Assembly (NCBI GenBank): GCA_003611875.1
Contig: RAYY01000005.1
Location: 124,001 to 188,000 of the forward strand
Length of the DNA: 64,000 bases
Reading direction: 5' to 3'
Origin: a bacterium D16-56
Lineage (GTDB): Bacteria > Bacillota > Clostridia > Lachnospirales > Lachnospiraceae
Each line of letters starts with the position of its first letter. The first letter of the stretch is position 1. Below the pieces are notes generated by a model. The model worked only from the letters and a program-made list of their open reading frames with translations. It ran no database searches and was not told the origin of the DNA. Shown here piece by piece: positions 44,163-52,631 of this stretch. The position numbers and the translations under genes were made by a program.

Positions 44163-45343
44163 TCATCTTCACCTTTATCATCCACAACTGGCTCCGGTGT
44201 AACCCCATAAGGATACCATTTCCCAATCTTACCCATCTCACTCTGCAGCTCCTCCAACAAAGGATGAGTATACACACGGTCAGTAAAATCCACAATGCTA
44301 TGGCCAATAATCAACCTGCGGACATTGTCCCTCATATCATAAGCCTTTGCCAGTGTAGAAAACGTGTGACGGGTTTCATGGGGTCTATGCGTCATACCCA
44401 GGCGAGTCATCACTTTATTAAACCTGTTGCGGTATTTGTCATAGGTCAGAGTAGTACCCCTCTGGCCTTCGGGGTCATTAAACAAAAACTTGCTGTTCGC
44501 CTCCACTGCCTCTTCATACCTCCTTACCACCAACTCCCGAATCAGCGGATGGATGGGAACGTATCGGTTCTTTCCTGCCTCCGTCTTAAGACCTCCGAAA
44601 AACGTATTGTTCTCCAAGTCAATATCTTCAAGCTTCAAAATAGACAACTCCTGCGGCCTCCAGCCTGAGTAGATACCCACAAGAATCATATCCACAAATT
44701 TTATCTTGCCTAAGTTCTCCCATAAAAGCCCCAGTTCGTCATTGGTAAATATGGAAATTGGCTTTTGATCCCTGCGCTTTTGCTCCGCTGCTTCTTTGCC
44801 AAGGTCAAAGTTTCTGGCATAATTTGTCTTTATAATGTCGTACTTCAGAGCGTAGTCAAACATCAAATTGAATACCGACTTCATACGTCCCTTCGTACAT
44901 GCGCTGGCATACCGCTTCTTGCCCTTTTCCTTCCCTCTATCGGGGATTACATACCCATCTTGCAGGCAACCCTCCAAATGCCGTACACGAATATCACGGA
45001 CTTTCATATTATAAATCGGATGCATATAACGGTATGCACTGGTAATCGTGCGCTCTGAGGATACCCCTGACAAAGTGGGAAAATAGCTGTCTGACCACTT
45101 TTCATACAACTCCGAAAAAGTAATATCTTTATCGCTGATATTGTATGGTTCCTCCAGATACTCGTTTAATGCCATTTCTGCCTCACGTCTGGTGGCATAA
45201 TATCCAAGGGTTTTTATGATTTGCTTTGACTTGCCTGTCAACTCGTTAAACTCCCAGCCAACCGTAATTCTGACTCGCCAGGGTTTGCGCCGACTGCCTC
45301 CTTTAATCTTGAATATCATGCCTGTCCCATTTGCCCTTTTCAT
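44159..45343 (-). CDS. Tyrosine-type site-specific recombinase (integrase)
   Basis: Protein of 394 residues. N-terminal arm-binding AP2-like region (about 1-60, RRKPWRVRITVGWEFNELTG), SAM-like core-binding domain (about 70-180, TFSELYEKWSDSYFPTLSGV), catalytic domain with Arg in YSGWRPQELSIL, HETRH (H-x-x-R), GHSIVDFT and nucleophile Tyr in RVYTHP. All catalytic residues are present. It is of the Tn916/ICE integrase type. ATG 45343 is chosen because TTGGAGGTG is its ribosome site; the in-frame TTG at 45358 is part of that site. It marks the right edge of the AT-rich accessory region. No excisionase or conjugation gene accompanies it. Confidence 0.9.
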   Translation of the reverse strand: MKRANGTGMIFKIKGGSRRKPWRVRITVGWEFNELTGKSKQIIKTLGYYATRREAEMALNEYLEEPYNISDKDITFSELYEKWSDSYFPTLSGVSSERTITSAYRYMHPIYNMKVRDIRVRHLEGCLQDGYVIPDRGKEKGKKRYASACTKGRMKSVFNLMFDYALKYDIIKTNYARNFDLGKEAAEQKRRDQKPISIFTNDELGLLWENLGKIKFVDMILVGIYSGWRPQELSILKLEDIDLENNTFFGGLKTEAGKNRYVPIHPLIRELVVRRYEEAVEANSKFLFNDPEGQRGTTLTYDKYRNRFNKVMTRLGMTHRPHETRHTFSTLAKAYDMRDNVRRLIIGHSIVDFTDRVYTHPLLEELQSEMGKIGKWYPYGVTPEPVVDDKGEDE

Positions 45344-45483
45344 AAGCAACACCTCCAATAGAAAAAAAAATTACATTTGCTATACACAGAATCCACTCAT
45401 AACTGGCACAGAAGCATAACTGAGCATCTGATAATGCTCAGGCACTGTCTGCCACGCCTCGGCTCCCCATGACAGGAAAGTGT

Positions 45484-45522
45484 GTCTTGTGTGTCTTACG
45501 GTCTGGGTCTTGCCTGGGTCTT
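45484..45522. repeat. Four GTCTT repeats upstream of the recombinase
   Basis: GTCTT occurs at 45484, 45493, 45507 and 45518 with similar flanks (GTGTCTTGTG, TGTCTTACGG, GGGTCTTGCC, GGGTCTTACG). Short direct repeats beside an integrase gene are often its arm-type binding sites, so this may be part of an attachment region. The core att site was not identified. Confidence 0.4.
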
Positions 45523-45546
45523 ACGTGAGCCTTTCCCACAAAAAAA

Positions 45547-45585
45547 GAGGGCTAATCAAACCGAATCACGACTTGATTAACCCTC
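45547..45585 (-). terminator. Rho-independent terminator of the GGGtGRT operon
   Basis: Minus-strand GAGGGTTAATCAA (45585-45573) pairs with TTGATTAGCCCTC (45559-45547) and is followed by TTTTTTTG. It lies 28 bases past the stop of the GGGtGRT gene. Confidence 0.85.
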
Positions 45586-45612
45586 GAAATTACGCCATTT
45601 TAGGCCATTTCA

Positions 45613-46623
45613 CTAAAATTTCCCAGCCTCGGCTGCTTCCTCAATCGCCACTGCTACCGAAACCGTCATGCCCACCATCGGATTGTTGCCTGCGCCGATC
45701 AGACCCATCATCTCAACGTGAGCCGGCACGGAAGAAGAACCTGCAAACTGAGCGTCAGAATGCATACGGCCCATGGTATCGGTCATACCATAGGAAGCCG
45801 GGCCTGCTGCCATGTTGTCCGGATGCAGGGTACGGCCGGTGCCGCCGCCGGAAGCAACAGAGAAGTACTTTTTCCCCTTCTCCATACACTCTTTCTTGTA
45901 GGTGCCTGCAACCGGATGCTGGAATCTGGTAGGATTGGTGGAGTTACCGGTAATGGACACATCCACGCCCTCTTTCCACATGATAGCAACGCCTTCGGTC
46001 ACGTCGTTAGCACCGTAGCAGTTTACCTTTGCACGGGGGCCGTCGGAGTATGCCTTTCTGTAAACCTCCTTCACCTCTCCCGTATAATAATCCATCTCTG
46101 TCTCAACAAAAGTAAAGCCGTTGATTCTGGCAATAACCTGAGCAGCATCCTTTCCAAGACCATTTAAGATAACGCGCAGAGGTTTCTGACGGACGCGGTT
46201 AGCCTTTTCAGCAATACCGATTGCGCCCTCTGCCGCTGCAAAAGACTCATGACCTGCCAGGAATGCGAAGCAGTCGGTTTCTTCTTCCAGAAGCATCTTG
46301 CCCAGATTTCCATGACCCAGACCAACCTTGCGCTGGTCAGCCACAGAGCCGGGAATACAGAATGCCTGCAGTCCCTCACCGATGGCTGCCGCCGCATCGG
46401 CCGCTCTCTTACAGCCCTTCTTGATGGCAATGGCTGCGCCTACGGTGTATGCCCACTTGGCATTCTCAAAACAGATCGGCTGAATGCCTTCCACCATCTT
46501 ATATACGTCAAGACCTGCGTCCTTGGTAATCTTCTCTGCTTCTTCGATGGAAGCAATTCCATAGCTGTTCAGCACTGCATCAATTTGTTTGATACGTCTC
46601 TCATAGGATTCAAATAATGCCAT
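45613..46623 (-). CDS. GGGtGRT family protein
   Basis: Protein of 336 residues with the naming motif SVASGGGTGRTLHPD (about 250-264). The N-terminus is MALFESYERRIKQIDAVLNS; a central FLAGHESFAAAEGAIGIAEK and the C-terminal MVGMTVSVAVAIEEAAEAGK are family-typical. The family is abundant in anaerobes and is found next to NifU-like Fe-S scaffold genes, as here (46737-47429, 113 bases upstream). Its biochemical role is unknown to me. ATG 46623 has GAAGGAGG upstream; an in-frame TTG at 46644 lies in that site. It probably shares one transcript with the NifU-like gene and ends at the terminator 45547-45585. Confidence 0.85.
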   Translation of the reverse strand: MALFESYERRIKQIDAVLNSYGIASIEEAEKITKDAGLDVYKMVEGIQPICFENAKWAYTVGAAIAIKKGCKRAADAAAAIGEGLQAFCIPGSVADQRKVGLGHGNLGKMLLEEETDCFAFLAGHESFAAAEGAIGIAEKANRVRQKPLRVILNGLGKDAAQVIARINGFTFVETEMDYYTGEVKEVYRKAYSDGPRAKVNCYGANDVTEGVAIMWKEGVDVSITGNSTNPTRFQHPVAGTYKKECMEKGKKYFSVASGGGTGRTLHPDNMAAGPASYGMTDTMGRMHSDAQFAGSSSVPAHVEMMGLIGAGNNPMVGMTVSVAVAIEEAAEAGKF

Positions 46624-46736
46624 GACTTTTAATTCCTCCTTCAATTACCTGTATTAGACTTCCCGGGAAAACGCAAACTCTGCTCTCTGCATTCCTTGCG
46701 CAGCAAAACAAGTCCGCGTTTCGCGCAAATTTTTCT

Positions 46737-47429
46737 TTATTCCTGTCTGGGATCGATAATCTTCACTGCATCTGCTACGCGGCCGTACTGACCTTTGGCT
46801 TTCTCCCATGCGGTGTTGGGATCATCGCCCTTCTTGATAAAGTCAGTCATCTTGCCAAGACTTACAAACTGATAGCCAATAATCTGGTCGTCTGCATCCA
46901 GTGCGATGCCGGTAACATATCCTTCTGCCATCTCCAGGTAACGAGGACCTTTCTTCAGAGTTCCGTACATGGTGCCAACCTGAGAACGAAGCCCCTTGCC
47001 CAGATCTTCCAGACCAGCGCCGATGGGCAGACCTTCCTCTGAGAAAGCGCTCTGGGTTCTGCCGTAAGCAATCTGTAAAAACAGCTCTCTCATAGCAGTA
47101 TTGATCGCATCACATACCAGGTCAGTATTCAGTGCCTCAAGCACAGTCAAGCCAGGAAGAATCTCAGATGCCATAGCTGCGGAGTGGGTCATGCCAGAAC
47201 AGCCGATCGTCTCTACCAGAGCCTCCTGAATGATCCCTTCCTTGACATTAAGAGTCAGCTTACATGCGCCCTGCTGCGGAGCACACCAGCCGATGCCATG
47301 GGTCAAACCGGAAATATCGGAAACCTGTTTGGATTTTACCCATTTTGCTTCTTCCGGAATGGGAGCGGCGCCATGATGAACGCCCTGTGCAACTGTGCAC
47401 ATCTTCTCTACTTCATGTGAATAAATCAT
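46737..47429 (-). CDS. NifU-like iron-sulfur cluster scaffold protein
   Basis: Protein of 230 residues related to the N-terminal scaffold domain of NifU/IscU. Candidate cluster-ligand cysteines lie in GWCAPQQGACKLTL (about 49-62) and ETIGCSGMTHSAAMASE (about 76-92). The rest (YRTQSAF-like and GYVTGIALDADDQIIGYQFV) is a C-terminal extension seen in the anaerobe group paired with GGGtGRT proteins. ATG 47429 follows AAGGAGTTTTAAC; the long upstream open frame has no ribosome site. No cysteine desulfurase gene is adjacent, so it may act with housekeeping IscS/SufS. It is divergent from a LysR regulator. Confidence 0.82.
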   Translation of the reverse strand: MIYSHEVEKMCTVAQGVHHGAAPIPEEAKWVKSKQVSDISGLTHGIGWCAPQQGACKLTLNVKEGIIQEALVETIGCSGMTHSAAMASEILPGLTVLEALNTDLVCDAINTAMRELFLQIAYGRTQSAFSEEGLPIGAGLEDLGKGLRSQVGTMYGTLKKGPRYLEMAEGYVTGIALDADDQIIGYQFVSLGKMTDFIKKGDDPNTAWEKAKGQYGRVADAVKIIDPRQE

Positions 47430-47546
47430 GTTAAAACTCCTTTCAACTATGTAATTTCCTGAAGTACGCGGCTTAACGATCCGTGTGCCCAAGGCCCCTC
47501 CTCCTGATATCGTGACCACAGACAAAGGAATCGTTAAATTAATCAC

Positions 47547-47552
47547 ATCATA
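47547..47552 (-). promoter_or_regulatory. Probable -10 of the NifU-like/GGGtGRT operon
   Basis: Minus-strand TATGAT with TG-rich upstream bases, about 115 bases before the start codon. The -35 is weak (TTTTGT at 17 bases), as expected for a promoter that depends on an activator such as the divergent LysR protein. Confidence 0.4.
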
Positions 47553-47633
47553 CCTGATAACATTTTCTCACAAAACGTCGAATTAGTCCAGTAGTTTTTT
47601 CGATTTTTTTACGGTTTTCCTTCTGCCAATCCT

Positions 47634-47662
47634 TTGCTATTCCGCTTATCTTATGGTATCAT
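47634..47662 (+). promoter_or_regulatory. Promoter of the LysR gene
   Basis: Plus strand -35 TTGCTA (47634-47639), 17-base spacer, -10 TATCAT (47657-47662), 68 bases before the start codon. Confidence 0.6.
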
Positions 47663-47730
47663 ATAAAAAACATATTCAGAACCATTTTTTATGCTTTACA
47701 CTGAACGTAAACCTTCCGGGAGGATCTCAC

Positions 47731-48639
47731 ATGAATATCAAACATGCACAATATATGCTGACCGTACTGCAGGAAGGCAATATCACCAACGCCGCCAAAA
47801 AGCTCTACATATCCCAGCCTTCCTTAAGCCAGATGATCAAGCTGGTGGAAAATAATCTGGGAACTCCCATTTTCAACCGCAACACGGATCCCATCACCCT
47901 CACCTATGCCGGACAACGCTATATGGAGGCCGCCAGGCAGGTTCTGGCCATCAATGAAAACCTGAAAAAAGAAATCGAAGAAATCACCCATGAAGATCAC
48001 GGCAAATTCCGCTTAGGGATTCCCATCCAGCGGGGAATGCAGGTTCTTCCCTATGTGCTTCCCAAATTTTTTGCAAAATATCCTCATGTGGACATTGAAC
48101 TGATCGAATCTGGATCTACGGAAACCGAAAAGCTTTTGCTGGAGGGAAAGGTGGATATTACCTGTATGACTACGGTTCCCCGCTATGAGGAGCTGCATTA
48201 TACCTTGGTAGAGAATGAAGAACTGGTGCTTCTCACCAGCAGAAATACTGACTTGGCCCGCCGGATTCCCAACGGCACTCCCATCTCCATCCTAGAGGCC
48301 AAAAACGAGAATTTCATCTCCAACAAACCCGGACACAGCGTTCGGGCCATCCAGGACAGTCTGTTTGCCGCCCACAACATTTCCCCTAAGCTGCTTTTGG
48401 AGACTGCCAGTATTGAGATCGAGAAAAAAGTCACCATTGCCTGCAATGCGGTCATGATCTGTCCTCTCAACTATATTGAAAAGGACGAAAACTTTCGTTC
48501 CCAGGCTCACATTTATCCGCTTCAGGATATTGACAGCAAGCGGCACTGCTACATCTGCCACCGCAAAGAACTTTATCTGACCAAATACATGCGTGACTTT
48601 ATCAGTATTCTCTCTGAAGTGGAAAACCCGTTTCTTTGA
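47731..48639 (+). CDS. LysR family transcriptional regulator
   Basis: Protein of 302 residues. The N-terminal winged helix-turn-helix reads NIKHAQYMLTVLQEGNITNA then AKKLYISQPSLSQMIKLVE (about 2-45). The effector-binding domain follows (about 90-295), with GIPIQRGMQVLPYVLPKFF and LLLEGKVDITCMTTVPRY. ATG 47731 has GGGAGGATCTCAC upstream; the frame extends to 47653 without a ribosome site. It is divergent from the NifU-like/GGGtGRT operon, and LysR regulators commonly control the divergent gene. The effector is unknown. Confidence 0.9.
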   Translation: MNIKHAQYMLTVLQEGNITNAAKKLYISQPSLSQMIKLVENNLGTPIFNRNTDPITLTYAGQRYMEAARQVLAINENLKKEIEEITHEDHGKFRLGIPIQRGMQVLPYVLPKFFAKYPHVDIELIESGSTETEKLLLEGKVDITCMTTVPRYEELHYTLVENEELVLLTSRNTDLARRIPNGTPISILEAKNENFISNKPGHSVRAIQDSLFAAHNISPKLLLETASIEIEKKVTIACNAVMICPLNYIEKDENFRSQAHIYPLQDIDSKRHCYICHRKELYLTKYMRDFISILSEVENPFL

Positions 48640-48734
48640 CAATGCAGGCTTTGGTCAGGACATTTCTTCCACACAAACATTTCTGACACACTTTAATCCA
48701 AAGTCATGAAATGTCTGCTGATTTGGATGCCTTT

Positions 48735-48790
48735 AACAAAAAAGGCTGCCGCAAAATCCAGGGATTTCACAATATAGAATGAATGTCCTA
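48735..48790 (-). terminator. Detached 3' arm of the tctCBA terminator
   Basis: On the minus strand this is the GCGGCAGCC arm followed by TTTTTTGTT. Its partner arm GGAGCTGCCGCAAAA lies at 50548-50534, just past the tctA stop. The two arms match over about 47 bases once the inserted elements (48791-50500) are removed. The junction in the palindrome centre is CC-TA-GG. Confidence 0.65.
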
Positions 48791-48832
48791 GTACAGCATT
48801 TTTTTGATGCTCATATACTATCAAGGCTGTTT

Positions 48833-49502
48833 TTAACCAACATATTTCCAGTTAAATGCTTTGGCTGTTAAATTGTATTGTTTAATAAAATTAAGGATGC
48901 TTTGAGCCATTTCCTCTACGGATTTATAGCTGCCTTTTTTCAAAAGCTTCCGATTGATGATACCAAACCAGATTTCTATCTGGTTCACCCAGGAACTGTG
49001 CTTGGGCGTATATACAAAACGAATCCTGTGGCTTTCATCCATAAGGAAAGTTTCCCTGCTTTTCATGCTCTCCAGTATGCCTTTCTTTCCCTTAATACCA
49101 AGATCAACCGTAATGGAACATTTCTGTGCAACCAACTTTACAAGTCCTTCGGATTTATGGGTATTTAGTCCATCACAGATAATGATATAGCTTTTATCTG
49201 CATCCTCTGCTATGAGCTGCCCCACGGCATTGCAAAAATCTTCCTCGTTTCGTGTGCTGTTCAGATACGGTGACTGGATCCTGCCATCTGCAACACGCAG
49301 GAATGTGATCAGACTTATAGTGCCATGACGGATGTATTCAAACTCATGCAGCGCCGGGCTGCCCGGGCGTACCGGCTTGTCCGGGTATTTGCGCTCCAAT
49401 GCCTGGATCCCGGTCATTTCATCCGTGGAATATACTTCCGTACCGCATTCAGCAAGTTCCGAAGCTTGAAGATAGATGCCGCAGATTGTTTCAATTTTTT
49501 TT
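48833..49502 (-). CDS. IS630 transposase, C-terminal catalytic part
   Basis: DDE-superfamily catalytic domain. The three acidic residues are visible in YSTDEMTGIQ, IIICDGLNTHKSEG and SSWVNQIEIWFGIINRKLLK. It is read in the +1 frame relative to the N-terminal part; the frames meet at an A8 tract (49495-49502). Loss of one A by transcriptional slippage, or a +1 ribosomal shift, would restore one protein of about 413 residues. No independent ribosome site is seen for this part. Confidence 0.82.
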
Positions 49503-50072
49503 AAAGGATTCCGGGTTATCGTGCTTTTCCGGGGAGTTGAGCCAGTAACGGTTTTTCCATGGTGCGATACCCGCAAATTTAAGGAACCTCTGTACACTTG
49601 CGACAGAAATGGATCCCACGATACCCTGCCTGACAGCTTCTTTCGCAAGGGATGCAAGATTCCAGCAGCTCAGCTCATAGCCAAAGTCTTTTGGGTTTTT
49701 ACACGCCAGTTCATTGATGAGCATGATTTGTTCCGGGGTGAATACAGGCTCTTTTCCGGGTCTTTGTTTATCTGAAAGCACAGACTTTATGACATCAGAC
49801 AGCTTTTTATCACCATCCGGTCCGTCATACTCCTCCGTCTGGGCAATAAGGTCTATGTTGTTATAAAAACGATTCCGCCATATGCTGACAGTCGAATAGG
49901 TGGTTCCAAGCGCTTCTGCGATCTGGGTATTGTTTTTCTCCTCCGCGGCCATCAATATAATTTTGGATCGGGTCACAATACATGATGGCAGGGAATAGCT
50001 GGTGCTGAAATTTTTTAATATTGTTTCTGCCTTATCAGACAAAGTAAAAGAAGCAGCTTGAAAACCACGCAT
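49491..50072 (-). CDS. IS630 transposase, N-terminal DNA-binding part
   Basis: Residues 1-193 carry the helix-turn-helix of IS630/Tc1 transposases: SRSKIILMAAEEK-like start (VTRSKIILMAAEEKNNTQIA), then EALGTTYSTVSIWRNRFYNN, and a second HTH-like winged region with SVASVQRFLKFAGI. It ends in NPESFKKN and a TGA just after the A8 tract. ATG 50072 follows GGAGGGAATATT. Confidence 0.82.
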   Translation of the reverse strand: MRGFQAASFTLSDKAETILKNFSTSYSLPSCIVTRSKIILMAAEEKNNTQIAEALGTTYSTVSIWRNRFYNNIDLIAQTEEYDGPDGDKKLSDVIKSVLSDKQRPGKEPVFTPEQIMLINELACKNPKDFGYELSCWNLASLAKEAVRQGIVGSISVASVQRFLKFAGIAPWKNRYWLNSPEKHDNPESFKKN

Positions 50073-50172
50073 AATATTCCCTCCAATTTGAACCAATTCC
50101 TATTAAGATATTATTGCATATTTTATTAAAAAATGGAAGAAAAAAGTATATGGTTATCAAAGAAACATTGTA

Positions 50173-50338
50173 CTAGTACTCCATCCGGCCAGTAACTGCA
50201 CTTTCAGTACCGCCTATTTTGCCATCTGCTGCGTTGTCGTTAGTCAACGATGCCACCGCATCGCCTCCCTCCTCCGCCTTGCAGACTGACAAAATATCCG
50301 GCACTGGCAGTGCAATTTCTGGCCGGATGGAGCACTAG
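50173..50338. mobile_element. 166-bp hairpin element (MITE-like) no. 1
   Basis: Arms of about 55 bases are near-perfect inverted copies. The outermost 20 bases, CTAGTACTCCATCCGGCCAG (50173-50192) and the complement of 50319-50338, differ at one position. Both ends are CTAG, shared with IS630 on the left and the second element on the right. No coding capacity. Confidence 0.8.
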
Positions 50339-50500
50339 AGCTTGTCTGAAAATTGCTTTCCATCAGATGTGCGTCACAATTTGTGGGGGATTTGGCCCGA
50401 ATGAGAGAGACGCAGTGGGCTGCGTTGACCAAATGAAAGCCAAATCTCCCGCAAAGTGGGGTGTGCATATGGCGGAAATGAATTTTCAGACACGCTCTAG
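50335..50500. mobile_element. 166-bp hairpin element (MITE-like) no. 2
   Basis: CTAGAGCTTGTCTGAAAATT (50335-50354) is repeated inverted at 50481-50500 with one mismatch; imperfect pairing continues inward for about 60 bases, including GATTTGGC with GCCAAATC. It has the same length and CTAG ends as element 1 but unrelated arm sequence. Confidence 0.8.
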
Positions 50501-50548
50501 GGACATAGAATTCATATATTGCAAAAATACACCGTTTTGCGGCAGCTC
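50501..50548 (-). terminator. Detached 5' arm of the tctCBA terminator
   Basis: Minus-strand GGAGCTGCCGCAAAA begins 26 bases after the tctA stop and would pair with the arm and U-tract at 48735-48790. It now lies about 1.7 kb from that partner because of the stacked insertions. Confidence 0.65.
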
Positions 50549-50573
50549 CAATCCTATATCGTTTTTTCTCTTG

Positions 50574-52073
50574 CTATGCTTCTTTTTTCTTCGAAATAAA
50601 CGGCTTTACAAACGGATAAACCAGCATGATCACACAGGCTGTCATAATCACTGCCGTAATCGGCTTTGTAAAGATCTGCACCAGGCTTCCATTGGTCAGG
50701 GTATAGGCACGGCGGAAATTTGATTCACACATCTGTCCCAGAACCAGACCTAAAACCAAGGCTGCTGAGTTATACCCCAGCTTGACGAACATATAGCCGA
50801 TAATGCCTGCTCCGGCCATTAATACCACATCACCGGTATTATTGTTCAGCGCATAAGCTCCGATAGCAGCCAGCATGACAATCACCGGCCCCAGAACACT
50901 ATAGGGTACAGCCAGAATCTTCGCAAATACCTTAGCCACACCCATGGCCACAATAACCATAACAATATTGGTCAAAAGCATGGAACCAAACACACTGGCC
51001 AGGTATTCCGGCTGGGTTTTGATCAGCATAGGGCCAATCTGCACACCTTTGATCACCAGAGCGGTCATCATGATTGCAGCCGCGTTACCCCCTGGAATAC
51101 CCAAAGACAGCAGGGGCACCATGGATCCGCCGGTGGCTGCATTGTTGGCGGCCTCGGATACTACGATTCCGTCCGGTATACCGGTTCCCAGCTTCTCCGG
51201 ATGCTTAGATACCTTTTTCTCAATGGCATAGGATAAAAAGGATGCAATGGTAGCTCCTGCTCCCGGCAGGATACCCACAACCGTACCCAAAACAGATGCA
51301 CGCAGCATAGGGATCTTTGTCTCCCACAGTTCAGCAAAGCTGGGCAGGACTGTTTTCATCTTGTCAGTATTGTCAGACTCATTGGCTCCGTCTATTTTCT
51401 TCTGCTTTACCGTCTGCTTTAAAACCTCGGTCACTGCAAACAGACCGATCATCACCGGGATCATCTCAATACCGGAAAGCAGTGTGGAATTGCCCCAGGT
51501 GAAACGGGCGATTCCCAGCATAGGATCCATACCTACACAGGCCAGAAAAAGCCCCAAAAGTCCGGATATCAAAGTCTTGACAATATTGCCGCTGTCTAAG
51601 CAGGACAATACAGAAAGTCCCAAAAAGGACACTGCAAACAATTCTGACGGGCCGAATTTCAGCGCCACTGCAGAAAGCTGCGGTGAGATCAGAGCCATGG
51701 CAAAGGCTGCAATCAGGCCGCCTACTGCGGAAGCCACCAGAGAAAAGCCCAACGCCTTCCCTGCCTCGCCTCTCTGTGCCATGGGATAACCGTCAAAAGT
51801 TGTAGGCGCACTAGACGGTGTTCCCGGTATTCTAAATAGAATCGCCGTGATTCCGCCTCCGGTAATGGACGCACAGTACACTGCCACCAAAAACGCAATG
51901 GCAATCACCGGATTCATAGCATAAGCAAAAGGCAATGCCAAAGCCACTGCCATGGACGCACTGACGCCCGGCATGGCGCCGAAAATCACACCTAATATGG
52001 TTCCCGCGGTAATCAGCAGAAAGGTAGAAGGTGTAAGAACGATTTTTAAACCAGTAAATAATGTACTAAACAT
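50574..52073 (-). CDS. tctA: Tripartite tricarboxylate transporter, large permease TctA
   Basis: Large membrane subunit, 499 residues with about 11-12 helices, of the binding-protein-dependent secondary transporters for citrate-like or other carboxylates. Family hallmarks: GVIFGAMPGVSASMAVALAL near residue 28, the second glycine-rich repeat VVGILPGAGATIASFLSYAI (about 262-281) and EAANNAATGGSMVPLLSLGI. The ribosome site GGAGGTGTAACGT precedes the start. It is the last gene of tctC - tctB - tctA, 17 bases after tctB. The transported acid is not known. Confidence 0.93.
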   Translation of the reverse strand: MFSTLFTGLKIVLTPSTFLLITAGTILGVIFGAMPGVSASMAVALALPFAYAMNPVIAIAFLVAVYCASITGGGITAILFRIPGTPSSAPTTFDGYPMAQRGEAGKALGFSLVASAVGGLIAAFAMALISPQLSAVALKFGPSELFAVSFLGLSVLSCLDSGNIVKTLISGLLGLFLACVGMDPMLGIARFTWGNSTLLSGIEMIPVMIGLFAVTEVLKQTVKQKKIDGANESDNTDKMKTVLPSFAELWETKIPMLRASVLGTVVGILPGAGATIASFLSYAIEKKVSKHPEKLGTGIPDGIVVSEAANNAATGGSMVPLLSLGIPGGNAAAIMMTALVIKGVQIGPMLIKTQPEYLASVFGSMLLTNIVMVIVAMGVAKVFAKILAVPYSVLGPVIVMLAAIGAYALNNNTGDVVLMAGAGIIGYMFVKLGYNSAALVLGLVLGQMCESNFRRAYTLTNGSLVQIFTKPITAVIMTACVIMLVYPFVKPFISKKKEA

Positions 52074-52090
52074 ACGTTACACCTCCTTTT

Positions 52091-52591
52091 CTAAAATGGC
52101 AGCAGCATTTCAAAGAACAGCGCAAATTCCCGAAACGGGCCTACGCCTCTGGCCAGCATGATATCCAGCGCTCCCTGAAAAATCACATAGAGAACCACAG
52201 TGATTGCCAAAGAACGAATCACCAAAAGCGGGATTCTCCTCTCCCCCAAAAGGAAGCCATAAGCAATCAAAAACAACAGACAATCCGGCATAAATCCGAT
52301 TGCGGACATCAAAAGCGCCATCACTGCCACCAGGATGATCCCCACCAGCAGCCTGCTTTTTAAAAATTCTCCCAGATTCAGCTCTCCCATAATGCTGCTC
52401 TTATTTTCCTTCTGTGCCCTTAAATTGTTGACAATATTAACTGCCAGCAAGATGATCATCATTACCAGAATAATCCTCGGCCAGAAGGCGGCTCCCAGCT
52501 CTGTGGGAGTCGCCGCAGGAGACTCTGCTCCTACCAGGAAAAAGCAGTAGATACAAAATACAGCTAAAATAACGGAAAAGATTATATCCAA
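52091..52591 (-). CDS. tctB: Tripartite tricarboxylate transporter, small permease TctB
   Basis: Small membrane subunit of 166 residues with four predicted helices (about 1-20, 30-52, 78-110 and 118-150), the standard TctB layout. The start appears to be TTG 52591 (product DIIFSVILAVFCIYCFFLVG after Met), with AAGGTGGTAGGGA upstream. Family sequence identity is low, so position between tctC and tctA supports the call. Confidence 0.85.
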   Translation of the reverse strand: MDIIFSVILAVFCIYCFFLVGAESPAATPTELGAAFWPRIILVMMIILLAVNIVNNLRAQKENKSSIMGELNLGEFLKSRLLVGIILVAVMALLMSAIGFMPDCLLFLIAYGFLLGERRIPLLVIRSLAITVVLYVIFQGALDIMLARGVGPFREFALFFEMLLPF

Positions 52592-52631
52592 GTTATCCCT
52601 ACCACCTTTCTACCTTTGGTTCACTTGTTCT

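Larger units (their letters stand above)
48791..50173 (-). mobile_element. IS630-family insertion sequence (1383 bp)
   Basis: The ends are 28-bp imperfect inverted repeats, GTACAGCATTTTTTTGATG... (48791-48818) and the complement of 50146-50173, matching at 21 of 28 positions. The element is flanked by the TA dinucleotide on both sides (48789-48790 and 50174-50175), the target duplication of the IS630/Tc1 group, within CTAG. The interior is a DDE transposase split in two frames at an A8 tract. Confidence 0.88.

Noticed and set aside
43083-50072. Frameshifts as purely sequencing errors
   Set aside because: Not excluded for the two A-tract cases, but the HxlR breaks are not at homopolymers, so error alone does not explain the region; kept as observations with that caution.
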